Part shown: piece by piece, positions 19,079-27,293 of the stretch
How the letters are laid out: each line of letters opens with the position of its first letter
Position numbering within the stretch: position 1 is the first letter of the stretch
From: Burkholderia sp. SRS-W-2-2016
Lineage (GTDB): Bacteria > Pseudomonadota > Gammaproteobacteria > Burkholderiales > Burkholderiaceae
Direction of reading: 5' to 3'
Length of the DNA stretch: 64,000 bases
Assembly: GCF_001931485.1 (NCBI RefSeq)
Contig: NZ_MSDV01000026.1
Location: 1-64,000, forward strand
The notes under the pieces: model-generated
What the model saw: only the letters and a program-made list of their open reading frames with translations
The model's database searches: none
What the model was told of the DNA's origin: nothing
Program-made: the position numbers and the translations under genes

Positions 19079-19905
19079 CACTGCAATGCGGCGCGGCGGC
19101 GGACTGATCCGGTCCGCCTATTTGCATGAAGCGCGCGCGGCTCACATCCGGATGAGCGCTCGCCGTCGCCGCGACGCGCGCGCGGAGGATCGGAATAACC
19201 AGGGTCGATTCCGAAAAAATGTTCTCGACCCGCGCGCATTTTCATCAGAGTCACCGAGCGGCGCGCGCCGGTAATTGTGTCTGATCCCGCCCTTCTCTCA
19301 TCGCCCTTCGCGCGAACCTGACTGATCGCGCGTCGCGGCGCAACCGGCGTTCCCGGAACGGATGTCTAATTCTTACCGGACCCCGTCGAATTAGCCGATT
19401 CCGGACTCCGAACGAATTCACCGGCCGGTACAAAAAAGGCCGATCTTCTTCGCGAAAAGCGATCTCTGGAAAATTCCCGCTAATCGAGCAAGAAGCATCC
19501 AAATAATCCGACAAAGCCGGTATTATTCACCCCCATCGAACGGGCTAGCGCAGTGACTTTTTCCGACTCACGAGTCGGCGCAGCGCATCAGTCAGACGAC
19601 GCAAGTCGTCACCCTCCACGGAGAAGCGCCCCGACCCGGCATGCCGGGCCGGCGGATCGTCATGGCACCGGCGCCATGAGTCGCGAGCTCCGGGCTCAAA
19701 CCGTCGCGGCCAGTCGGCACGAACCGGCCAGCCGCGACGCGGCAGTAAGGCAGTCGTGCTCCGTTGCCACGCATCAAGCGGGTGGAACCTCATCGTTACC
19801 AGTCAGTAGTACTGGGTAATGGGTTCGCGCTCGTCGTCTTTCTGAAACTCCGACATTCAACTGTCGGTGTTCTTTCAAAACTATTCCGGTGGAAACGCAT
19901 TCGCG
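19079..19905 (+). other. long intergenic region with hairpin-rich leader (19563-19817)
   Basis: 827 bases without a convincing gene. The first half is partly AT-rich and holds the inverted repeat CTAATTC...GAATTAG near 19366-19394. The second half carries a string of perfect stems. 19563-19578: CCGACT/AGTCGG, 4-base loop. 19595-19610: GACGAC/GTCGTC closed by a GCAA tetraloop. 19635-19648: CCCGGCATGCCGGG. 19661-19678: CATGGC/GCCATG. 19702-19739: CGTCGCGGC/GCCGCGACG. About 19796-19819: TTACCAGT with a bulged partner. This looks like a structured 5' leader of the glycosidase gene. No known riboswitch class was recognised. Confidence 0.45.
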
Positions 19906-21165
19906 ATGATTACTCGACGTCAATTTCTCGGTTGCCTGACGGCTGTCGGCGGCAGCTATCTGATGAACGCCTATGGCCAGGTGTCCAGCACCTCGGCCGA
20001 TGGGACCACGATTCCGTCGGCCTCGACCATCATCGACAAGAACGGCTCCAAGTGGACGGTCAATAACGGCGTCATCTATCGCAACGGCAGCACCGTCGGC
20101 AATACGTACAACGTGTCGCTGCTGCTGTGGTACGGCGGCAGGATCTGGCACGTCGGCACCGGCGGACAGTTCTACGTGTGCAACGACGCCGACCAGTGGC
20201 TGCCGTGCAGCGATCCGCGCGTCGCGGTCGCCGCCACCGCGGGCTCGTTCTACGGGATGAACGGCCACTTCGACTACACGTACACGCCGGCCAAACTCAT
20301 CTCGATCCTGAAGGATATGGGGTGCACCAGCTATCGGGTCGGCTGTACCGACGATCCGAACCAGATCAATGCGGTCGTCAAACTCGCGCAGGCATTCCAG
20401 TCGAACGGGATGACGCTGCTGGTGCTGATCAACCACGGCATCTACGATTCGGTCGGCAATCTGTTTACCAGCGAATCGGCCGCGTACAACCACGCGCAGC
20501 AGGCGGCGATGACCATCGCCAATTCGCTGAAGCAATACGGCGTGACGATCTACGAATGCGGCAACGAGCTGACGCGCCAGAACGACACGGTGCTCAACTT
20601 CACGTACGCCGGCACCAAGGTGGTCGACTTCAACAACCAGCACTGGCCGATCATGCGCGGCGCGATGCGCGGGATGATCGACGGCGTGAAGGCCGTGCAG
20701 TCGGACGCGAAATGCGGGATCAACTTCTGCGTCGCCGACATCGGCGCGGCGGATGCGCTGTGGGACGGCATGCAACCGGACGGCTCGGGCGGCTATCCGA
20801 AGGTGCGCTGGGACATCACGACCTGGCACAACTACGAGGTGTACGGCGATATCTTCAACATCGGCAGCGACGGCGCGGGCCCGGGCTTCGATCTGCCCGC
20901 CTACTGCAAGGCGCGCTATGGGGTGCCGTTCATCATCACCGAATGGAATACCGGTCCGGAGAAGAACGAGGATTACCGCGCCAGCTTCGTCACGAGCCGG
21001 CTGGGCAAGTACTACGGCGGGCGCAAGACGAGCAACGTTCAGTCGGTGATGTACTACGTGCTCGACAGCGGAGACCAGACGTACGGGATCATGATAAACG
21101 GCACGCCGATCAGCGCGCCGTATAACGCGTTCAAGAGTTTTGTGGCGAGTAATCCGGATAATTGA
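19906..21165 (+). CDS. exported clan-A glycoside hydrolase-like protein
   Basis: 419 residues from the ATG at 19906. The N-terminus MITRRQFLGCLTAVGG has a Tat-like twin-Arg segment followed by a hydrophobic stretch, so export is likely. The protein has a short N-terminal beta region (STIIDKNGSKWTVNNGVIYR) and then a TIM-barrel glycosidase. Asn220-Glu221 in YECGNEL fits the acid/base of clan GH-A, and Glu346 in FIITEWNTG fits the nucleophile; the 125-residue spacing is normal for the clan. The family may be GH5- or GH39-like. Target is probably a beta-linked polysaccharide, possibly the cell's own matrix given the c-di-GMP enzyme upstream (inference). Confidence 0.8.
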   Translation: MITRRQFLGCLTAVGGSYLMNAYGQVSSTSADGTTIPSASTIIDKNGSKWTVNNGVIYRNGSTVGNTYNVSLLLWYGGRIWHVGTGGQFYVCNDADQWLPCSDPRVAVAATAGSFYGMNGHFDYTYTPAKLISILKDMGCTSYRVGCTDDPNQINAVVKLAQAFQSNGMTLLVLINHGIYDSVGNLFTSESAAYNHAQQAAMTIANSLKQYGVTIYECGNELTRQNDTVLNFTYAGTKVVDFNNQHWPIMRGAMRGMIDGVKAVQSDAKCGINFCVADIGAADALWDGMQPDGSGGYPKVRWDITTWHNYEVYGDIFNIGSDGAGPGFDLPAYCKARYGVPFIITEWNTGPEKNEDYRASFVTSRLGKYYGGRKTSNVQSVMYYVLDSGDQTYGIMINGTPISAPYNAFKSFVASNPDN

Positions 21166-21204
21166 GCGGATAACTGGGCGGCCGCGCTTCTCCAGCCATC
21201 GAGG

Positions 21205-22176
21205 TCAGGACGCCGCGGCCGCGACCCGCGGCGCGGTATGCGCGGCGTCGCTGCGCAAGCCAGCCGCCGCGCTGCGGATTTCGTTGATGAAATAGGACAG
21301 CCACGGCGTCGTCACCTCGCCGCTGCGGCGGAACAGCATCGTGCCGAATTGCGGAAGCGTCCAGTTTCCCTTCAGCACCTTGAGCGAACCCGAGTGCACG
21401 TCGTCGTGGAACCAGATCGACGAACAGAACGCGACATAGTCGTCCTCGTACACGAGGTGCCGCATCACCGCATGCGACAGCGTTTCGACGCGATGGTCGC
21501 CGAGTTCGCAGCCGTGGCGGCTCAGTTCGAGATTGAGCGCGCGTTCGACCGGACTCGAACTGAGCACCGGCATCACCAGTTGTTCACGGCTGACCAGTTC
21601 GCTGAAGTTCAGCGCGGCTTCGCTGGCAAGCGGATGGCCGGCGCGCACACAGAAATAAAACTCCTCTTCGAGCAGGCGTTCGCTGATCAGATCGGAAAAC
21701 AGGCCGTCGGGCTGCTCGATGCCCAGCACCAGATCGAGTTCGCAGTTCTTCAGCTTGTGCAGCAGTTCATGCGTCCGCCCTTCGATCAGATTGATCTGCA
21801 TTTTGCCGAGCCTGCGTTTGGTCCGGCTCACCGCGGTCGGCAGGATATGGTTCATCGACACCGAACCCGCCCCGCAGGTGATTCTGCTTTCGTTGTCGCC
21901 GCGAATCGCCTGCACCACGGCGAGCGCCTTGTTCAGCTCCGATTCGGCGGCCTGAATATGGTCCAGCATCGCCTTGCCGCACTCGGTGGCGCTCACGCCG
22001 CGCGCCGAACGATGCAGCAACTGGGCGCCGAGCACCTCCTCCAGCCGCATGATGCTGCGCGTGAGCGCCGGTTGCGTAATCCCGAGCACCGTGGAGGCCG
22101 CACTGATGTTGCCGTACTCCACCACGGTGGCGAAATGCTCGAGATTGGTCATGTAACGCGAAAGTTTCGACCGCAT
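21205..22176 (-). CDS. LysR-type regulator of the catabolic island
   Basis: 323 residues. The helix-turn-helix includes GNISAASTVLGITQPALTRSIMRLEEVLG, the normal LysR recognition region, and a LysR effector domain follows from about residue 95 (ITCGAGSVSMNHILPTAV). It is the last gene on the minus strand after the BVMO gene at 22312, separated by 135 bases holding two hairpins, so it may have its own promoter. Probably senses a substrate or intermediate of the 22312-34848 pathway. Its stop is 39 bases from that of the convergent glycosidase. Confidence 0.92.
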   Translation of the reverse strand: MRSKLSRYMTNLEHFATVVEYGNISAASTVLGITQPALTRSIMRLEEVLGAQLLHRSARGVSATECGKAMLDHIQAAESELNKALAVVQAIRGDNESRITCGAGSVSMNHILPTAVSRTKRRLGKMQINLIEGRTHELLHKLKNCELDLVLGIEQPDGLFSDLISERLLEEEFYFCVRAGHPLASEAALNFSELVSREQLVMPVLSSSPVERALNLELSRHGCELGDHRVETLSHAVMRHLVYEDDYVAFCSSIWFHDDVHSGSLKVLKGNWTLPQFGTMLFRRSGEVTTPWLSYFINEIRSAAAGLRSDAAHTAPRVAAAAS

Positions 22177-22190
22177 GCTGTCTCCTTTGC

Positions 22191-22291
22191 CCGGATGGCT
22201 TCAGCCATCCGGTGCGGCCCGGGCTGCTGCACGGAATAATCGTTTCCAGTTTCTATCTCGTTATTCTAGTCGGGGCCGGCCGGGACCGGCC
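22191..22291 (-). terminator. two hairpins between BVMO and lysR
   Basis: In transcription order: GGCCGG/CCGGCC with a six-base loop (22274-22291), 20 bases after the BVMO stop; then a perfect 9-base stem CCGGATGGC/GCCATCCGG with a TTCA-type four-base loop (22191-22212), just 14 bases before the lysR start. The first likely ends the catabolic transcript. The second may attenuate lysR or mask its ribosome site. Confidence 0.45.
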
Positions 22292-22311
22292 ATCCGGTCA
22301 ATACCGAATGC

Positions 22312-23943
22312 TCAATTCAGCACGAACCCTTCATAGCCGCTTTCCGCGGCCTTTTCGCACTGCGCGCGGTAATCGGGCGCGCTGCCGACGTAGATCAGCG
22401 CCCGCTTCGTCACCGTGCCGTCCGGGTTCTGTGTGACCCGGGCCCACCACGCGTCGCTGTCGGCCAGCAGGGTTTTCGCGTAGACCTGATACACCTGTTC
22501 GGTCCATGCGGCCTGGTAGCCGGGATCGGCTTCCGCGTATTCGAGGCCGTTGCGATGCATGTGTTCGATCATCCGCGCGACCCATTCGACCTGCAGCGCG
22601 CCGCACACGCCGATGTTGCAGAACGACGCGCCGTTGTGCGCGCCCACCAGCGTGAACAGGTTCGGGAAGCCGGTAATCTGGAGTCCGAGATAAGTCTGTG
22701 GGCCGTCGGCCCACACTTCCTTCAGACGTTGGCCGTCCTTGCCGCGAATGTCGATGCGGTCGAGCGCGCCGGTCACGCCGTCGAAACCGGTCGCGAAGAT
22801 CAGCACGTCGAGTTCGATTTCCCTGCCGCCGACCACCACGCCGTTCGGCGTGATGCGCTCGATCGGCGATTCGCCGATATCGACCAGTTCGACGTTGGGC
22901 TGGTTGTACACCTCGTAATAGCGGGTCTCCAGTGGCACCCGGCGCGTACCGAACGGATGATTTTTCGGAATCAGCTTCTCGGCCACGCTCGGATCGGCCA
23001 CCCGCGAGCGAATCTTGGCGGCGATGAAATCCGCCAGATACTGGTTCGAGGTCCGGTTGGTCAACAGATCGCGGTAGCCCGAAAGCCAGATGCCATAGCC
23101 GGGCATGTCGTACAGCGATTCGAACAGCGCCTCGCGCTCCTCGTGACTCGCCTCGTGGGCTTTTTTCGTGTGACGCTGATACGGGAACGCCGTCTCGGTC
23201 GTCTTGATGAAGTCCAGAAAAGCGTCGGGTTTGCCGCGCAAGCGCTCGATCAGTTCGGGGTCGAGCGCGTGATTGCCGAGCGGCGCGCACCAGTTCGGCG
23301 TGCGCTGGAACACGTGCAGTTGCTGCGCGGTCTTCGCGACCACCGGGATGATCTGCACGCCGGTCGCGCCGGTGCCGATCACGCCGACCCGCTTGCCGGT
23401 GAAATCGGTGGCGCTGGCCGCCGCATCGCGCGGCCAGCGCGACGAATGGAACGACAGGCCGGTGAAGCTTTCGATACCGGGAATCGCCGGCATCCGCGTC
23501 GCCGACAGCGGCCCGACCGCGGACAGCAGGAACCGGCAGGTCGCCTCGCGGCCGTCCGCGAGTGTCAGGCGCCAGCAGCGTTGCGTGTCGTCGAAATGCG
23601 CGGCGCTCACCTGTACCTCGAATTCATAGTGACGGCGCACGTCCATTTTGTCGGCCGCGTATTGCGCGTAGCGCAGCAACTCGGCCTGACCGGCGAAACG
23701 CTCGCTCCACTGCCACTCCGGGATGATGCCGTTGAGCGCGAAGTAGCCGTACGCATAGCTTTCTGTGTCGAGCCGGCAGCCCGGATACCGGTTCCAGTAC
23801 CAGGTGCCGCCGACATCCGAGCCCGCCTCGTAGCCGCGTACCGTCAGCCCCATCCGCTCCAGCAGCCAGGTCTGGTACATGCCGGTAATGCCGGCGCCGA
23901 TCACGACGGCATCGAAATCGGGTTTGGTCCGTTGTTCAAGCAT
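22312..23943 (-). CDS. Baeyer-Villiger-type flavin monooxygenase
   Basis: 543-residue class B flavoprotein monooxygenase, cyclohexanone monooxygenase-like. Two Rossmann motifs are seen: GAGITGMYQTWLLERMG for FAD near residue 16 and VGVIGTGATGVQI for NADPH near residue 185. The family fingerprint FTGLSFHSSRWP (F-x-G-x3-H-x3-W-P) lies just before the latter. Also present: GGTWYWNRYPGCRLDTES. These enzymes insert oxygen next to a ketone carbonyl to give an ester or lactone. Its ATG overlaps the stop of the acyl-CoA ligase gene by eight bases, so the two are co-translated. Natural substrate is unknown, presumably a cyclic or aryl ketone in this pathway. Confidence 0.93.
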   Translation of the reverse strand: MLEQRTKPDFDAVVIGAGITGMYQTWLLERMGLTVRGYEAGSDVGGTWYWNRYPGCRLDTESYAYGYFALNGIIPEWQWSERFAGQAELLRYAQYAADKMDVRRHYEFEVQVSAAHFDDTQRCWRLTLADGREATCRFLLSAVGPLSATRMPAIPGIESFTGLSFHSSRWPRDAAASATDFTGKRVGVIGTGATGVQIIPVVAKTAQQLHVFQRTPNWCAPLGNHALDPELIERLRGKPDAFLDFIKTTETAFPYQRHTKKAHEASHEEREALFESLYDMPGYGIWLSGYRDLLTNRTSNQYLADFIAAKIRSRVADPSVAEKLIPKNHPFGTRRVPLETRYYEVYNQPNVELVDIGESPIERITPNGVVVGGREIELDVLIFATGFDGVTGALDRIDIRGKDGQRLKEVWADGPQTYLGLQITGFPNLFTLVGAHNGASFCNIGVCGALQVEWVARMIEHMHRNGLEYAEADPGYQAAWTEQVYQVYAKTLLADSDAWWARVTQNPDGTVTKRALIYVGSAPDYRAQCEKAAESGYEGFVLN

Positions 23944-25564
23944 TTTCCTGCTCCATTGCAGTCAACATCGCACGCAATTGCGCCTTCATGATCTTCCCGG
24001 TCGAGGTCAGCGGCATCTGTTCGACGAAGCGGAAAGTCACCGGCACCTTGTAATCAGCCAGACTGTCGCGGCAATGCGCGAGCAGTGCTTCGACATTTGG
24101 CGGCGCCTGCCCGGGATCGATCGCGACGAATGCGCAGACCTGTTCGCCGAACAGCGGATCGGGTTGACCGACGACCGCCGCCGCCTTGACGAGCGGATGC
24201 CTGAGCAGCACCTGCTCGACCTCGCTCGAATAGATGTTTTCGCCGCCGCGGATGATCATGTCCTTCTTGCGGTCGACCAGCGTGATCAGCCCGTCGTCGC
24301 TCTGGAAGCCGAGGTCGCCGGTATGCAGCCAGCCGTTGCGCAACGTCGCGCTAGTGGCCGCTTCGTCGCGCAGATACGCGCGCATCACATTCGGGCCGCG
24401 CGCGACCAGTTCGCCCACCTGACCGCGTGGCAATTCGCGGTCGTCGGCATCGAAGATCGCCACTTCGACGGCCGCCATCGGCAGACCGACCGAACCGGCC
24501 CGCTCGACCGCGAGCGCGCCCGGCAGCGTCACCAGCGTGCCGCCCGACTCGGTCTGCCCCATCCCGTGCACCAGCGACGCATTCGGGAACAGCGCCTGCA
24601 CGTCGCCCAGACGCGCGATCGTCATCGGCGCGGCGCCGAAATCGAGGGTCTTCACGCTATCGAGCACGACGCCTTGTGCGCGCGCCTTGTCGACCATCAG
24701 CAGCAGGATCGACGGCACCGCGAACAGCGCGGTGATGCGCTCGCGGCGCACCAGTTCGATCGCGGACTCGGTGCCGTATTGATCGATATAAAGCGTGCCG
24801 CCGATGAACAGCACCGGGAAAAAGCAGGTGTGCGCGGCGATATGGAACAGCGGCGTGACGGCCAGCAGGCGCGCATCGTCGTGGTCGTATTCCCACGCGC
24901 CCGGCGATTGCAGCGCGTCGGCGAACAGCGACGCATGGGTATGCACGACGCCCTTCGGCTTGCCGGTCGTACCCGACGTGTAATAGACAGCGGCCGGCGC
25001 ATTTGCGTCGATGCGCGGTTCGTGCCGGTAGCGCGGCGAGCCTGCCACCGGCACCGCGGCCGTGACATCGACCAGCAACTGCGCCACCTCGACGCGATGC
25101 GTGTCGCGAACCTGCCCGAGCAGCGCGGCGAACGCCGGCTCGGAGACGGTCAGCACGCTCTGCGAATGCTCGAGGATGAAGGCGAGTTCAGCCGCCACCA
25201 GGCGATTGTTCAACGGCACGGCGACCGCGCCGAGACCGAGCACCGCCAGATACCAGACCAGGTAGTGATCGCTGTTGTTCATCAGCAGCGCCACCGCCTG
25301 CTGCTCGCGCACGCCGCGCTCGTGGAGCAACTGGCGTGCGGTGTCGACCGCGTCCAGCAACTGCGCGTAGCTCAGCATGCGCCCACGGTACGCGACCGCG
25401 GGCTGTGCGCTGCGCTGCTGTGCGCGTTCACGCAGCAGGCTGGTGTAGGTCCGCCCGGCGCTGCCGGCCAGCTCCGCGAGAATTTCGCGGCCGCGTTGCC
25501 TGCGCTGCGCGGCGACCGCGTCGATCCGTTCAACGACGGAATGTGCTTGCATGTCGATTCTCAT
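23936..25564 (-). CDS. acyl-CoA synthetase (AMP-forming)
   Basis: 542-residue ANL-superfamily adenylating enzyme. Seen: the P-loop YYTSGTTGKPKGV, the adenine site VHGMGQTESGG, the hinge and ATP-ribose Asp in GWLHTGDLGF and DRKKDMIIRGGENIYSSEVE, and the catalytic Lys in PLTSTGKIMKAQL. It activates a carboxylic acid as its CoA thioester through an acyl-AMP. The gene lies ten bases after the enoyl-CoA hydratase stop and overlaps the BVMO start. It probably activates a ring-opened acid for beta-oxidation-type steps with the hydratase. Confidence 0.94.
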   Translation of the reverse strand: MRIDMQAHSVVERIDAVAAQRRQRGREILAELAGSAGRTYTSLLRERAQQRSAQPAVAYRGRMLSYAQLLDAVDTARQLLHERGVREQQAVALLMNNSDHYLVWYLAVLGLGAVAVPLNNRLVAAELAFILEHSQSVLTVSEPAFAALLGQVRDTHRVEVAQLLVDVTAAVPVAGSPRYRHEPRIDANAPAAVYYTSGTTGKPKGVVHTHASLFADALQSPGAWEYDHDDARLLAVTPLFHIAAHTCFFPVLFIGGTLYIDQYGTESAIELVRRERITALFAVPSILLLMVDKARAQGVVLDSVKTLDFGAAPMTIARLGDVQALFPNASLVHGMGQTESGGTLVTLPGALAVERAGSVGLPMAAVEVAIFDADDRELPRGQVGELVARGPNVMRAYLRDEAATSATLRNGWLHTGDLGFQSDDGLITLVDRKKDMIIRGGENIYSSEVEQVLLRHPLVKAAAVVGQPDPLFGEQVCAFVAIDPGQAPPNVEALLAHCRDSLADYKVPVTFRFVEQMPLTSTGKIMKAQLRAMLTAMEQENA

Positions 25565-25573
25565 GGTTGGAAT

Positions 25574-26299
25574 TCACAGGGACGCCGCGTGCTCGCGCCC
25601 GAGTCGCAGCGCCCGGAAGAAGTCGTCGGCGTCGAGTTCGCGCAGCCAGCGTTTGGTGGCCGCGAGCGCGTCCGGCGGCAGGTCGAGCCAGCTATCCAGA
25701 CGGTTGCGCACGAGCGCGTCGAGCGTTTCCGTCGCGCCGACCCGCGTCACGATCCCAAAGCCCTGCGCGTCCACGCTGGTCCACGGCGTTTCGTCGTACA
25801 GCACGCGGCGCAGCGCGGCGGGCGTCGTGATCTGCCGCAACACCGGCACGATCGCCGACGGTACGAGGCCGAGCTTCAGTTCGGGCAGATGCCAGCTCGC
25901 GTCGCGCAGCGCGACCACGTCGTCGCACAGGCTCAGCAGCGCGACCGCGCCGCCGAGCACGGTCCCCTGCACCCGCGCCACCACCGGCCTGGTCAGGCCG
26001 TACAGCTCGTGCAGCAGCGCGACCAGCGCGTCGTTGCCTTCGCGCCAGCGCGCGTCGTCGCCGTGTTGCCGCGCGCCGGCCCAGCCGAGGTCGGCGCCGG
26101 TGCAAAAGTGCCTGCCATTGGCCCGCAGCAGGATCACGCCGACCTCGGGATCGCGCTGCGCGGCCTGCAGCGCCGCGCGCAACTCGTGCAGCAGCGCAAT
26201 CGATAACGCATTACCGCGCTGCGGCCGGTCGAGCGTGATCGTCGCAATCCGGCCGGCCACCGCGTACAGGACCACGCTCTCCGTCATTTGCTCGCTCAC
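25574..26299 (-). CDS. enoyl-CoA hydratase/isomerase family protein
   Basis: 241-residue crotonase-fold protein. ITLDRPQRGNALSIALLHEL and the oxyanion-hole strands ANGRHFCTGADLGWAG and QGTVLGGAVALLSLCDDVV are clear. The region where crotonase carries its second Glu reads LPELKLGLVPSAIVPVL, so one acidic residue (Glu in PELKLG) is conserved. It may hydrate, isomerise or cleave an acyl-CoA made by the ligase at 23936. An alternative start is the ATG four codons inside. It sits 60 bases after the FAA-hydrolase gene. Confidence 0.9.
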   Translation of the reverse strand: MSEQMTESVVLYAVAGRIATITLDRPQRGNALSIALLHELRAALQAAQRDPEVGVILLRANGRHFCTGADLGWAGARQHGDDARWREGNDALVALLHELYGLTRPVVARVQGTVLGGAVALLSLCDDVVALRDASWHLPELKLGLVPSAIVPVLRQITTPAALRRVLYDETPWTSVDAQGFGIVTRVGATETLDALVRNRLDSWLDLPPDALAATKRWLRELDADDFFRALRLGREHAASL

Positions 26300-26359
26300 T
26301 CTGGAATCCTTATTAATGAGCCACCCTGCACGGCGAACCGCCGCGCGGCGGCGCAGCGC

Positions 26360-27208
26360 TCAATCGGCGGCGACCGTGTTGCGCAGTACGCCCACCCGCT
26401 CGATTTCAACTTCCACGGTATCGCCGTCCCGCATCCACAGCGGCGGCTTGCGCATCGCGCCGATCCCGCCGGGCGTGCCGGTCACGATCACGTCACCGGC
26501 TTCGAGCGGCGCAATCGTGGACAGGTGGGCGATCTGCGCGGCAATGTCGTGGATCATCATGCGCGTCGACGAGCGCTGGACCTCAGCGCCGTTCAGCCGC
26601 GTGACGAGCGCGAGGTCACTGCCGAACGGAATTTCGTCGGCCGTCACCAGCCACGGACCGAAACTGCCGGTGCGCCAGAAGTTCTTGCCGACATCCCATT
26701 GCGACGTGCGCAGTTGCCAGTCGCGCACGCTGACGTCGTTGTAGCAGGCGTAACCGGCCACGTGCCGGTGCGCCTCAGCGGCTGCGATGCGGCGCCCCGC
26801 CCTGCTGATCACGACGGCCATTTCGCCCTCGAAATCGAACTGCTCCGACTCGCGCGGGCGCAGCACCGGCGCGTCGTGCGCGACCTGCGAGCTGGCCGTG
26901 CGCAGGAAAAACAGCGGCGCGTTGGCGGGCTGCGCGCCGCACTCGTCGACGTGCTCGTGGTAGTTCAGGCCGCAGCACCAGATCTTGCCGGGAGCCGGAA
27001 TCACCGGCAGCAGCGTGACCCGTTCAAGCGGCAAGTCGGCCGCGCGCCCCTGTGCCAGCGCGGCGAGTTCCGCGACCGCATCGGCGGCGAGGACCGCGCG
27101 CAGATCGGCATAACGTCCGTCGCACAACTGCTTCAGATCGACGATGCCGCGCTCGACCACCGCGCCATAACTTGCGACGCCGTCGATTTCATAACTGGCC
27201 AGTTTCAT
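26360..27208 (-). CDS. fumarylacetoacetate hydrolase family protein
   Basis: 282-residue FAH-fold enzyme. Seen: IWCCGLNYHEHVDE with the catalytic His, the metal ligands in EQFDFEGEMAVVI, CYNDVSVRDWQ, KNFWRTGSFGPWLVT and VIVTGTPGGIGAMRKPP. Members cleave beta-diketones or hydrate/decarboxylate dienoates in meta-cleavage pathways. Its position after a putative ring-cleavage protein suggests it processes the ring-opened product, in the role of a hydratase or C-C hydrolase. AAGGAACACG precedes the ATG. Exact reaction not predictable. Confidence 0.93.
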   Translation of the reverse strand: MKLASYEIDGVASYGAVVERGIVDLKQLCDGRYADLRAVLAADAVAELAALAQGRAADLPLERVTLLPVIPAPGKIWCCGLNYHEHVDECGAQPANAPLFFLRTASSQVAHDAPVLRPRESEQFDFEGEMAVVISRAGRRIAAAEAHRHVAGYACYNDVSVRDWQLRTSQWDVGKNFWRTGSFGPWLVTADEIPFGSDLALVTRLNGAEVQRSSTRMMIHDIAAQIAHLSTIAPLEAGDVIVTGTPGGIGAMRKPPLWMRDGDTVEVEIERVGVLRNTVAAD

Positions 27209-27293
27209 CGTGTTCCTTCGTGATCCTGATTGAATTCCGGGCGGTAGGCTCCGCTAGTTACCTGCCGCCCGGCGCGATCCGCCAGCAGTGCGC

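Noticed and set aside
19251..19514. Minus-strand 87-codon frame in the long intergenic region
   Set aside because: No ribosome site and Arg-rich composition without a family; treated as non-coding.
19563..19819. c-di-GMP (GEMM) riboswitch before the glycosidase
   Set aside because: A diguanylate cyclase is adjacent and a GNRA loop is present, but the conserved GEMM core was not found by eye, so only a structured leader is claimed.
23879..26206. Plus-strand open frame of about 775 codons
   Set aside because: It lies antisense to the BVMO, acyl-CoA ligase and hydratase genes. Its translation is Arg/His/Gln-rich with no family motif, as expected for a mirror frame in GC-rich DNA.
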